NCBI GenBank assembly: GCA_964017125.1
Contig: OZ024911.1
Coordinates: forward strand, 36,039,160 to 36,103,159
Direction: 5' to 3'
Source: Flabesymbios commensalis
Lineage: Eukaryota; Annelida; Polychaeta; Terebellida; Flabelligeridae
Length of the DNA stretch: 64,000 nucleotides
This document shows, piece by piece, positions 24,053 through 35,539 of this stretch; within the stretch, counting starts at the first letter, position 1; each line of letters opens with the position of its first letter. The notes under the pieces are model-generated. The model saw only the letters and a list, made by a program, of their open reading frames with translations, did no database searches and was not told the DNA's origin. Made by a program: the position numbers and the translations under genes.

Positions 24053-24216
24053 CAGATCTGGGGCTGTGCGGATGTCTTTCGGCATCAGACTACACAATGG
24101 CGCCTGACCAACCCATTTTGTGCCATTTTCTATGACCTTCATTTGTATGATCACATTCATCGACACAGTTACATTGGTATTGTTGTTCTCCACAGGTTTC
24201 AGAACTTCACGCGGCC
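24053..24216 (-). CDS. Exon 2 of the secreted modular gene
   Basis: A TTTATCAG acceptor precedes GGCCGCG, and GTGAGT follows GATCTG. The 164 nt take two bases to complete a codon (phase 1) and end in phase 0. Joined to a preceding G this reads GPREVLKPVE, then NNNTNVTVSMNVIIQMKV, ENGTKWVG and LCSLMPKDIRTAPDL. There are sequons NNT, NVT and NGT and one Cys. The start phase matches the end of exon 1 and of every microexon; the end phase matches exon 3a. It is a beta-rich extracellular module that I cannot assign to a family. Confidence 0.65.
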
Positions 24217-24229
24217 CTGATAAATACAT

Positions 24230-25250
24230 GATATCAGTAATACAATGGTATAGTTTTGGCCCGCGATAACGTTCAGGTAAGGATGTCTTCTCTGTTTATT
24301 TGTTGCTGTAAATTATTGTTCTTGAGCTGTGCCCAGACCTCTCGCTCATTAACTGAGAAGATTAAACACCTGTTAACCAAATTTCAAGCGGACCTCCCTA
24401 TTTCTATATCCGCCACTGGTGTACTTTATACCAGGTCGTCAATATTTCAGAAGGTGTTTCTTCAAAATCGGTGAATATATGCTGCTACAGCGAAATTGCC
24501 GAGATCATGCAGCCATATAGCATGGATATAACTTTTTAACCGATTGCCTTTTTCCTTTGTGATTTTGTCTTGACAAACGCATTTCCGAGGCTTGTAATCG
24601 GGTTGCTACAGTAATCCGGGATGGTTGCTATAGGCAATTTAAAAATTATAATTTGTAGGCCAATCGCAAGTTAACATGACATGGAAATCGACATAATAAT
24701 TATGTAGCCTAAACGTAAAGTAAAACTTGCCATTATCATGTTTGCCGAAGAAGCACAGGGTATTTAAAATATGCATCATGGTTACTTAAAGTGGACTAAC
24801 ACTCGTATCTAGGTATCTTAGTAAACATAAATGTATAATTCATTTTATAAGATCTATTTATAGACAGAGGATAGCGCAGAATGTTGACATCCCTTCCACA
24901 GAGACTATTAAATAAAAATAATACAACGAGGAATGAATTATAGCCTCAAATATTATAATAACCTGTGTGATTAAATAGGTAGATTTCCCTTTATTTAGTG
25001 GCATCATGACAGAATTAGACAATCTTGTCAATATTGCAGCCTCACAGTCAAACTGTTAGAGGGATAATCTCTTGTGCTGCACATCAAGGTGACTGGTTGC
25101 TGCACATGTCTCCTGTAGAATAAATGTTACCATTCTACCACGCTGCTCGTTGCCATAACTGCTATATATATACAGTCAGTTTTATATTCATCACAATGGT
25201 CATCGCCTAAAGTGAAAGTAAATGTTGATACATTCAGATATGTGAAGAAT
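24230..25250. other. Intron, no feature seen
   Basis: AT-rich sequence without recognisable repeat ends or exons. Confidence 0.4.
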
Positions 25251-25261
25251 GCGTAATATGT

Positions 25262-25988
25262 GTGTTTGATAGTTATTTGTCAGCAGCATCAAAACATCAG
25301 GATAGGCAAAGTCAAGTAGATCAGGTGATGTTCTTTTTTAATAAAAACAAAGCTCAACTGATTGCAATGCTAGCTGGTGATGCAGATGTCCCTGTCCACA
25401 TTACTCATAGTGTGAAGATTAAGCGCGGTGACCTGAGCTTCACGCACAAGAGAGGCAGATGTGATAAACACACAGTTTTATGTTGCAATGTCACTTGAGG
25501 ACAAAGCAGTTCGCGCTGTCTGTGATGATACTGACATTTTTTGTTCTATTTGTGCACTTTTATATTCAATTGTTAGTCACTTGAAGTTGTGGATGGCGGT
25601 TTTCTAGTCTCTTGCGCTATGCTCCCCGTCTCGAAGCAGAGTGAAACAGTCTGATCTATTTTATATACAGATATGCTCAAATCAAGCAACATGCATGATC
25701 ATGACTGCACCAGTGCGAAACAGGGCTGTGACTGACGTACCACCGCAATATAGTGGCAGTGCTAGTGACTGGCTTGCCATTCTTGGATTGTCTGGGGCTG
25801 CCATCATTTCAGCATTACATGAGAAAAGTGAAGCAGAAAAAGTTGCTGTAATTCGTAATTTTTCAATATGGATTAAAATTGTTAAAACACAGTTAAAACA
25901 GAAGTTGAAACACGAAAGAGTTGGGCATCACATAGAGGTAGCAATTTGGAAAAGTGCACTCAACAGCCCTTCGCCTGTAATCAGGTAA
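25262..25988 (+). CDS. Two unrecognised plus-strand open frames
   Basis: 25262-25498 (78 codons) and 25641-25988 (115 codons) lie on the plus strand within the long intron upstream of exon 2. The second reads VPPQYSGSASDWLAILGLSG and a Lys-rich helical tail (KTQLKQKLKHERVGHH). Base composition is less AT-rich than the surroundings. No start context, splice sites or family could be established. They could be a degraded mobile-element gene or chance. I do not assign a function. Confidence 0.2.
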
Positions 25989-25989
25989 T

Positions 25990-27340
25990 GACATATTGTG
26001 GCTGGGAGCTTGACCACTAACTATGTAGTGATGATCCCACGTACCATTCCCACTGGCATATATATTGCGCACAGTTTATTTTGAAGATGCTTAGGAGCAA
26101 CTATAGGTTTTTCAAGTTCTCAGGCTGTGAGTTTTAGATTGGAATATATTGCACAGGAGGATTTGGACATAAGGTACATTCGGACAGTCAGGTCTAGGCT
26201 ATAAATAGTTGACGTCACTACATCATCACTGCCCTCGGGGAATGCCTTTAGTGAATCATTTATTCAAGACCAAGTCACTGTACGCCATGTTTTAATTTAA
26301 AATGTTTTGACTTATTTTGTTTGATTTTTAACTGTCGAAGTAACTTCTCTGACTAGTCTTGACTCACTAGTCTTGGATTTCACTTTAAATATTTCATTAC
26401 TAGGGCTAGCTGTTTTACTCATTTTGTGTATTTCAATTTTATGGCAAATGTCTCTGTTGTTCCAGAGTTGGACTATTTATAGATTTTCATGCCGTTGGGT
26501 GCATTTGGACAACAAAATCAGGGAGACTTGGACAGTTTTCATGGAGGAATTGGACACTTGGGGAGCATTTGGACAGTGTCCATATCCTCCCCAAAAATAA
26601 AATCCATTAACCCAATAAATAAAATTATAAAATGGCTCAGAAACAAAAAAAAATCCCGATTTCTTATTTCGAACATGCATGTCCAAATTAAGAAATACCG
26701 TAATTTCGTCTTTATATTTCGCTTAACTGGTATATGCGCAACACAACAATTAAAAAAAACTTAAGCAGTAATAATAAAAAGCCAAAATAAAAATATAAAT
26801 TTCTTGATGATTTCAGCCTGATTGTGTCGCATTAACAAAATGGCATGAATGAGCTTCATATATTTGCATAATTTTTTATTTTGCAAATTTATTGTGAATG
26901 TAGCTCACAAATTTGCTTTTAGTGCAGAAGCTATTAATTGTAATGTTTAATGACACCAAAGTAACAGTAACAAATATTATGATTACAGTGGACATCCCTT
27001 AGCCCGTCAATCTCGGGAGATCATATCATAATTAGATTCACTGAAAGTGCAGTGCGTTAGGGTGAATTTGAACGACATGAAGACAAGATAATTGTTTCAG
27101 GTGTGGCGCCGTTGTAGGGATGGTCAGAGTTAGGTGTCCAAATTAATTTGGTGTTTATTGGTGTATAGGAGTGTAATGGGAGGATAAAAGGGTGGATGCT
27201 TGTTGATGTCGAGGTGTTGCGGAGGTGCCTGTTCTGGGCGATCTGAACGGTAGTGTGGACTGTATAGTGTTGTGTGAGGTTCCAACTGTTGGAGGGTATT
27301 TTGAAAATATGTTTCTGTGTTTCTTATCCAGCAGTCCTTT
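25990..27340. other. Intron; no supported gene
   Basis: It includes a local cluster of near-repeats on GCATTTGGACA / ATTGGACACTT around 26495-26575 and a more GC-balanced block at 27060-27300 without open frames of note. Confidence 0.35.
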
Positions 27341-27795
27341 GTAAATAACTACCGATACAGTTCAATGATGCAACACACATAAAATCAGGGTGTATGTGAA
27401 CATATTTATTTACCGGGATTAAGTTGTAGAACTTATTACGCTTGTCAAACTCAGGGGCTCTCCAAATATGACCATGCAGTGACCGGTCAGTAAATTAAAA
27501 TTAAGTGAAAAGGTGACCAGTCAAAATTTATTTATAGATTACTCAGACCAAACTCAATGGACGCCTACTATTATTTTGAACCTGAAGACAATAATTTACG
27601 AATGATCCATTCTTATACTGTTGAGTAAATGTAAAATGCAAAAACTGCTTACTTTTCACGTTAGCGCTTACTACATATACCTTTTGTATTTGCAAGGCAG
27701 AACATAGGGCCTTAAAAGATTATAAGAATACGTACATCATCGATATTATATGAAAAAGCTCACATGATAAGAAAGAATAAACAATTTCCACATAC

Positions 27796-27831
27796 CGCCA
27801 ACTTTAGAAGTCGTTTTGGTCTTGCTTGCAC
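27796..27831 (-). CDS. Microexon A (36 nt, phase 1-1)
   Basis: Acceptor GTTTACAG, donor GTATGT. With the split codons it encodes ASKTKTTSKVG, a variant of the 12-residue basic unit. Exon 2 can follow in phase. Confidence 0.65.
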
Positions 27832-28492
27832 CTGTAAACATTGACATGCATTAACTATAGCTTCAGATAAAACCACACAAAGAATTTTAACCTTTGTGTG
27901 TTACACACATAAAGATATAGAATACCAGTGACATGACAGTACATTCATAGATTAGTCAGCATAATATTATCGCAATAGTATCAAAAACATTTTTTATTTC
28001 AATTTGAATGTCAAAATATTAGAAACCAGCGTAACCAGGTAAGCAAAGTGAGAAGCTACTATGTAATCACACATAGAGGTCAATTATGTTACACACATAA
28101 AATTAAGATGTAAGTAGGCATAAACATATTTTTTCTCGGGATTACCCAAATTGTATTGCTCTAATCAAGGGGCTTTCCAAATGTGACCAGTCAGTAAATT
28201 ACAAATGAATGAAAAGCCAGTAAAGTATTTTATATTCCTCAGACCAAATAAACGTATGTCTAATATTATTTTGACCTGCAGACAATTTACGAGTGACCCA
28301 TCATATATTATTATACTGTCGAGTAAATTCAAAATGCAAAAACTGCTCACTTTTTGCGTAACTGGTTACTACATTAACCTTTTGACTTTGCGAAGCGAGC
28401 AAAGCAAGAAAGATAATAAAACAATATAATTTATCTTCAATATTATAAGAAAAAGCCTAATTAAAAAGAAAAAATAAACAATTTCAACATAC

Positions 28493-28528
28493 CGCCAACT
28501 TTAGGAGTCGTTTTTGTTTTGTTTCCAC
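28493..28528 (-). CDS. Microexon B (36 nt, phase 1-1)
   Basis: Acceptor GTTTACAG, donor GTATGT. It encodes GNKTKTTPKVG with split Gly codons at both joints. Confidence 0.7.
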
Positions 28529-28739
28529 CTGTAAACAATGACATGCATTAACTATACCTTGCGAATAAAACACACAAAGAATAGTTAGACCAGCAGCATG
28601 TCAGTACATTTATAGATTTCTCAGATCAACTCAACGTGCGCATATTATTATGTTATAATCGCTCTATTTTATCGGAGTATTTAAAACCCTTCGAACCTTA
28701 TTACAGTATTGGAAGTATCATTTTATCAAAAATTGTCAA

Positions 28740-29480
28740 ATAAATATCACGTGGTAAACATTTACATTTATAGGTGTACATTATAGAGCATACCAAACGC
28801 CTTGTTTGCTTGTCACAGCTCAAGCAATTTTTGTCATTGACCAGCTATAAGAGTTGTGGTGAAAAATAATCCAAGACATTCATATTGTTTTACACATTCA
28901 ATTATTTTCCCGAAAATAGAACCATTTTTCATTTCGTTTCATAATAACACCACGCCTAAACACTTATTTTAGATTTTAACAAGTGCAGCTTCATTTAACA
29001 TAATTATGCTAAAGCCTATCAGGCATATCGAATACATTGTAATATCATCAGCAAACAATTATATTTGGGGCGTCTTCATTTATATACAAATCGATACGTT
29101 CTTCTTCATTTAACATGTCAATAAGCTCAGGTATGTACAAATCAAAAAGCATGGGACATACACCCCTGCCTAGTTCCCCTAACACAGTGAAAGTAGTCAG
29201 TCAATCCCCCTGACGTTCGTACACATGCTTTTAAACCCTGATACATACATACATTCAATACTCTACCATGTACGCCCAGCTTCATCAGTTTATACCATAG
29301 CGGTACATGAGGTAGCATCAAAGGCTTTTGAAAAAGCAACTATTATTAACACATAACATCTACCCTTAGTTTTACACATATATTTCTGTACCAGAGACTG
29401 TAGGTTAAACGTCCGATCCGACAAAAAGTAGAATAATTTCTAGGATAACCTGCTTGTTATTCTTTATCAACGTAATATTT
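28740..29480 (-). pseudogene. LINE reverse transcriptase relic in duplicated intron
   Basis: Minus-strand translation around 29142-29339 gives PLWYKLMKLGVHGRVLNV and GLKACVRTSGGL, then VRGTRQGC, the region before the palm motif in a non-LTR reverse transcriptase of the LWYKL type. Only fragments remain, with many frame breaks. The same relic recurs at 36650-37460. Confidence 0.7.
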
Positions 29481-29954
29481 TTTTGCCCAACTCATAAATC
29501 TTTCATTCAATTATTTTCGTGAAGATTTCACTCACAACGGAGAGCAAAGATATATAACTCTGTAGTCATCAACATTACATGTTGTACCAGATTTATACAA
29601 GGTATATAGATTTACACAAATCCCCGCATACATTTAAGGGGCTCTTCAAATGATTCAATGTGACCGATCAGTCAATTAAAATTTAATGAAAAGGTGACCA
29701 GACAGTGACATTTTTAAATTAATGTTATTTTAAACCTGAAGAGAATTTGCGAATGACCCATTACTAACGTTACTGCAGAGTAAATTCAATATGCAGAAAC
29801 TGCTTATAGTCCTACGTTTCACGTAAGTGGTTGCTACATATACCTTTTGACTTTGCAAAGCAGAACAGACAGCCCTGAAAGATAATAAGAATAGATCCTC
29901 AATAGTATATGAAAACGCTTACTGGAAAAGAAAGAATAAACAATTTCAACATAC

Positions 29955-29990
29955 CGCCAACTTTAGGAGTCGTTTTTGGCTTGTTTCCAC
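29955..29990 (-). CDS. Microexon C (36 nt, phase 1-1)
   Basis: Acceptor GTTTACAG, donor GTATGT. It encodes GNKPKTTPKVG and is identical to microexon E. A TTAA MITE sits 23 bp upstream of the exon on the minus strand. Confidence 0.7.
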
Positions 29991-30013
29991 CTGTAAACAA
30001 TGACATTCATTAA

Positions 30014-30348
30014 AGCAGTTCCTTGGGATGACAGCAATTTTCGTTTTTCGTTTTTTAATGAAGTAGTGTATTTTTTTCAGTGTTGCAGGTGTATCTCCCC
30101 ATGTCCTGACTATAAGACACCAATTAGCGGCGATTGCTTTGATCTCACCGTCCAAGACGTGGGAATATGTTGTGTAAAGTGTTGTATATTGCTGACTTGT
30201 TTTGTTTACATGGCATTATACGACCTGGAAATATAACTATTTCACTCTTTTTGACTTTTTTGTATTTTTAGTTAAGATCAGTAGGCTATATAGCTTCATA
30301 TAATAAATTTTCTAAATTGACAAAATTGTCTCATCCCACGGGGTCCCT
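30014..30348. mobile_element. TTAA MITE, shortened copy
   Basis: TTAA at 30010-30013; starts AGCAGTTCCTTGGGATGA and ends in an inverted AGGGACCCCGTGGGATGA. The second TTAA is mutated (ATAA). It matches 53039-53578 with an internal deletion of about 170 bp. The paralogous introns at 27.85 and 28.55 kb show the empty site GCATTAACTATA. Confidence 0.8.
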
Positions 30349-30610
30349 ATAAATATAGCTTGACAAAAAAACACACAAAGATTTGTTGTTTTGGGTGATT
30401 CACACACATAAAATTAAGACAACCAGCGACATGTCAGTAGATTTGTTGATTACTCAATCAACTCACCGTGCACATAATATTACTTTTCAAGTAAGCAGCT
30501 ACTACCATTTGTCTTTGCGATACAAAGCAGACAACCCAAAGAAATTAGCCTAAATATTTTATGAAAATGCTTACTTTGAAAGAAGAATAAACAATTTCAA
30601 ATCAACATAA

Positions 30611-30646
30611 CGCAAACTTTAGGAATCGTTTTTGTCTTGCTTTCCC
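30611..30646 (-). CDS. Microexon D (36 nt), probably decayed
   Basis: The acceptor GTTTACAG remains but the donor reads GTTATG displaced by one base, so correct phase-1 splicing looks lost. The coding piece would be ESKTKTIPKVC. It is likely skipped; because units are phase-symmetric, skipping keeps the frame. Confidence 0.45.
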
Positions 30647-31009
30647 CTGTAAACAATTACTGCAATAACTATAGCTTGAGATAAAAGAACACAAAAAATA
30701 TTCAGCTTGTATGTCTGACACATGAAATCAAGACAATCTGCAGCATGTCAGTACATTTACAGATTACTCAGATCAAATCAACGTTCATATAATATTATGT
30801 GATAGTATTACAACCATTTTATTCTAATATTGCTGCCAAAATATTAGAAACCAGCGACGTAATCAGGAAAGCAAAGTTTGAACATAAATATTATGTAATC
30901 ACACATAGAGGTTTATTATGTGATACACACAAAATCTAGATGTATGTAGGCCTAAACATATTATCTCCTAGGATTACCCAAGTAGCATAACTTATTGCAT
31001 TAGTCAAGT

Positions 31010-31780
31010 TAGGTAAGGTATAGTAAGGTAGTATCTTTTTAGTATGTTTGGCCTCAGATCCATCGTACAGCAATTAAATACATCTCAAATTGATCATGGT
31101 CCTGGAGAAATATCATTTGATAATTGTTTTCTGAGAACAAATGCTTTGTATAATGTAACATGTAACTTCTTTCCTACAGGTCGTTTCCTTACTCTGCGTA
31201 AGAAGACATATAATCAGAAATAAGTAGAGATATGAATTTGGTAAACAGATCCGTATTATGCTGTACAATTCACAAGAAAGTAAAATTCGTCTTCGATAAA
31301 TTGGATAAAGTAGGCCTACATACTCTTTGAGCTAATTCGGTATTGTTTTGCCTTCCACTTTCAATCCTTAAAATGTGATTAGAACATCTTAAACGACGTA
31401 CTAAACGCTACGAAATATGTCCTAATACATAATACATCAAAATATATTTTAGGCTCTAGTTCATTCTTACACGTGGTATATATAGCTAATTTATTGGAAT
31501 TTCTAGTGGCATCATGCCACTTTTTCTTGCACAATTGTGAAACCCTGTCATTAAATATCTCTATAAAATAGATCAACATTCCGACTCCTTGTTGAGCCCA
31601 TACATAACGAAATCCAAAGTGTTTCAACATAATTTTTCGTGTCATGTTGATCTAAGTTGCATAGCATGGTATATCATGCCATAGGATATCTACCTGGCTG
31701 CATAATGATGAGTTTAAGCCAGTAGGCCTACTCCACACATCGTAGATTATAATGCACGGCTTAAGGGTATCTCCTCAGTT
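31010..31780. other. Intron, no feature
   Basis: AT-rich intron. An 88-codon minus open frame at 31379-31645 has no supporting splice sites or homology that I recognise. Confidence 0.35.
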
Positions 31781-31792
31781 CACCTAGGGCAG

Positions 31793-32101
31793 TCTTAGGG
31801 TAGTGGTTAGCACCGCTGCCCTTCACGCCAGAGTCCGGGGTTCGGTTCCCGGCCTCGGCGGTTTGAAAGAAACAAAAATGTTTCTTCCCCATCCACGTGT
31901 GAAAGTCAGTATCGTGGGGAGCCTCCGTGACCGAGAGGTAGCGTGCTCGGCCTCAGACCGCCAGGGCTCGAATTTCGAATCCTGTGTCTGGAGGACAGTG
32001 TCATCTCAATCATCTCACCATCCTCAGGAGGTTCTCCTGGCCCAGCTTAGCCTATATGTGCACAAAGGCGGCCTAAAGCCCGATTCATTTCATTTCCTTT
32101 T
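31793..32101 (+). mobile_element. Full-length dimeric tRNA-like SINE, plus strand
   Basis: The first tRNA-like module has TAGGGTAGTGGTTAGC as A box and GGGTTCGGTTCCCGG as B box. A second begins with CCGTGACCGAGAGGTAGCG and carries TTTCGAATCCTG as B box. A conserved body ending CTGGCCCAGCTTAGCC and a CATTTCATTT tail follow. TAGGGCAG flanks it at 31785-31792 and 32102-32109, a short but plausible target duplication. Open frames across it are by-products. Confidence 0.85.
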
Positions 32102-32499
32102 TAGGGCAGCCTCGTTTACTGTATTTGACGACAATCCTAGCATTTTTCAAAGTCAAGGTCAGATGTTATTACAGGCAAACACATATTTTTTATCTTTAAA
32201 TTATGTTCATGTATTTGTATTTTTCAACATAGCAATCATGCATCTTCTCACTTGGACATTTGTTTTAATTTGGTTATTTCAACATTTCATAGAAAATATC
32301 AAATGTTACTGTTAACTCAAGGTCAATCATCGTTTAATTATGCTAATTCATATAAATATAGTCCGCTGACAGCAGTCCGTTTTCATCGAAAACCTTGCAA
32401 TGTCTAGTTGCTATCATTTATCAGCTCTTTGATGCACACGACCATCTATATTAGGAATCCGTCGGGTGTACTGATCACAATGACTTTGCATTACAAGAT

Positions 32500-34060
32500 T
32501 TTTGATAGCGATCAAAATGGCCGCCAAGGGCTATACTGAGTCAAATACTAGTTGCGTATTTGCCACTAATATTTACAAAAAGTCAACGACAAAGATGGCG
32601 TCCAATATGGCCGCAACAAACAACCTATGATTGGTCAGAAATTCAGAACTATTAAGACAAACAGATGTTATTTTTTGTGTCCAACACATGTTTTTCAGGG
32701 TCAAGGAATTATTTTCTAAGGCGTACACTAAGATACTTGAAAATCAAAATTCAAGGTGGCGTCCTATATGGCCGCCACATATCGCTTATAATGTTGGTTG
32801 ATGACTTTAGAACTAATTAGACATAGGCCTTTACGGGTGTGATTTTGGGGTCCAACATATGGATGTTAGGGATAAGAAATTCATTTGTGATGTGTATTTA
32901 ACACTACGATAGATAAAACGTCAAAAATCGAAGATGGCGTCCGATCAAGCCACATACATCCCATCATTGGTCATAACTTCGAATATATGATTCCATTTAG
33001 CAGGTTTTATTAATACTTAGCCAGAGAGGTTGCTTGTAGATCACTTATCATCGCATAAATGATACAGCACATAATTTGATATGGTCAACCGTTTCCAACC
33101 TATTATCAATATTGGGAGGGGTACTACCGGAAAAAACATTTCCTTGATTGTTTATATGAATAAATCCAAAATGGCAATCGTCTGCTATATTTAATTTATA
33201 CTACTTGACACTAAAATGTAATGTAATACATCATTTTTGTCTAATCTGAATACACCGATGTCAATGGAATGGTTACTTTTAGGTTTCAATGTCATCTAGA
33301 GGTAAAAAAAAATACGATGGCTGCAAATAACCACCTATTTTGGCCATCGAATATTTACCGGAGAATAATTTTTGTCGAACGTTTTACTAATTTAAATACG
33401 TATATTTTATAGAAATGGTTACTGCTGAGTGTCAACGTGATCACTAACAAGATGGCTGGCAATTATCACCTTGACAAATTTAATTATGTATTCCCATAAT
33501 TATGTAACCACTACTAACTTTCATGTTGGGAAACAATAAGCTTAGAATCTAATGTAATACACAATTTTAGATTTTTTTAAATAGATTGATTGTATTGCAA
33601 TTTATAGTTTAACGATACCTTTCGAGTTTACTTAAATATCAAAGTATATGTGTCAATAAACATAGAGGTGAAAAACAAAATGCCTGTTATCAACCACAAT
33701 AAACATCGATGTTTACCATGACCACCATTAATGCTATGACATAGTAATCCTATATTCTAACGCGATACCCCATTTTGGTCTACCGGGTAACTTGATTACA
33801 TTGATTTTATTTTATTTGTATTTTTACGTTTTAAAGTTATCTAAAAGTCACGCCCAAGGAAGCAGTCTATGATTGTAATTATCCATTTTCACCAACACCC
33901 ATGTGCATTTTGAATACGTCTGTTGAATAACTCTTGGAATATAATGACATGTATTATTCTAGGGTAGACCACCCATTTCATTGGCATGGGTATTTTTACG
34001 CTTGAAGGGCAAATCCAAGTAGGGCCACTTAAGACGGCCATGAAGCCATTATATTTCCAC
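32500..34060. repeat. Degenerate repeats with ATGGCGTCC/ATGGCCGCC motif
   Basis: Motifs such as AAGATGGCGTCCAATATGGC and CAAAATGGCCGCCAAGGG recur at about 32515, 32590, 32750, 32930, 33170, 33310, 33445 and 33675, at spacings of about 75 to 240 bp. The intervening sequence is too diverged to define a clean unit. A related piece, with GGACGCCATC, is duplicated at about 35540-35800 and 36355-36625. Confidence 0.55.
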
Positions 34061-34450
34061 AAGTGTCTTCCATTAATTTTCATTCAATTTGCAACTAATT
34101 TAAAATGCTGATTTGAATGGAAATGTATTTTAAATGTCGATGTTATTTATAGATCAAATCAAAGATAGTGACTATAAAATAAATACATAAATATCTACTA
34201 CTGATACTCTAGGAGGCACGCAAAAAATGTGTATATTATTTTAAATGTATTTTCAGGTATGATACATGGGTCAAATCCGACATGGATCAATGGCCACTGG
34301 GAAAAGGCAAACAATATTATGAATAGAAAAAAAACAAGAATACACGTGTTCAATCAAACAATTGATCAATCAATTAATCAACCAACCACCCAGACACATG
34401 CCTCTTACCAGTCTGATCTCGGAGATTGGGTTTACCTGAGCGACATCAGA

Positions 34451-34505
34451 TGTAAGAAACCAATGTCCACACACAGATTCTATGTGTGGACATTGGTTTC
34501 TTACA
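34451..34505. repeat. Perfect 23-bp inverted repeat with 9-base loop
   Basis: Arms 34451-34473 and 34483-34505 are exact reverse complements (TGTAAGAAACCAATG at the outer edge). The loop is CAGATTCTA. The flanks are not inverted, so it is not an obvious transposon end. Confidence 0.9.
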
Positions 34506-34559
34506 CCCTTGTAAATGTCCATGTAAGCTGTTCTAACTAGACATGCAACCACCATCTAT

Positions 34560-35530
34560 ATTGCAAAGTTTTTATGTATTCAAAAAAATATATTTATATT
34601 GGTAGACCCTATACTCAATTCAACTGTGATGAAGTCCGCTCGTGAATATAACATCCAAATCCCTGGATTGACTTTTCATGGCCTGATCCGAGGCAATCGA
34701 CTGTAATGGAATGAATTACATGTAGGCCTGTATTCAAATGTGAAAAGATTTTTTCCTAAGGGCGTCTTAGCCAAATTCGACAAAAATATTCCCACACTAT
34801 TTTTTCCTCTAATCACCCTTGTTTTTACCATAGTTAGCGAATTATTTTGAAATAACAACAACTTAAGATAATAATAGCTGTAGATCTTATTATTTATCAT
34901 GACGATAATGTGTTTTATTTGTGAATTATTTTTATGCTATCTTGGATGTTTCCTTTTTATAATTTTCTGAGACGTTTACAAATATGGATTCATAAACCCC
35001 CAGATCCTATATTCGACAGCTAAATAATGCCTATGTTAAGGATAGTTTTCAACTTCTTTGTGTACCTTAATGCAATTATACACGCGTCACAAATGAAATT
35101 AACGACTCCGACTACCTGATGTTTGTCACATTTATATTTTATAAATTATGACTCGGCATAGGATGTATGGTATGTGATAGACATTTTGAACACCATCTTT
35201 AATTTTACTGACATTTTGTATTTCATAGTGGTAAATATCATTTTTATATCATTGCGTGCGCCCATTTTGACGGCCATCTCAGGCCATCTCAGATCCCGTG
35301 CCACCACACTAATATTTTCCCAAACTATTAACATTTCACAAAAATTCGAAAGAAATCGAAGGGATATGTTTGCATTTTCGCCTCATATATATATATATAA
35401 ATCACTACCCCAACATTGAATTTATAAGCGCATTTAAGATTTATTATGGTAATTTTTGATACAAATTTTTTGAAAAAATGTCCAAATGAAAAGATGCATG
35501 ATTACTATGTTGAAAAAAACCGATTACATT
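34560..35530. other. Intron, no feature
   Basis: AT-rich sequence with a short (TA) run at 35387-35400 and no supported exon. Confidence 0.35.
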
Positions 35531-35539
35531 AATATAATT

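Noticed and set aside
31800-31860. Free-standing tRNA gene
   Set aside because: A and B boxes are present but the sequence is the head of a SINE found in several copies; no proper acceptor stem.
31803-32315. A 170-codon plus-strand open frame
   Set aside because: Its first 95 codons are the SINE; similar frames at 10186 and 42996 are other SINE copies.
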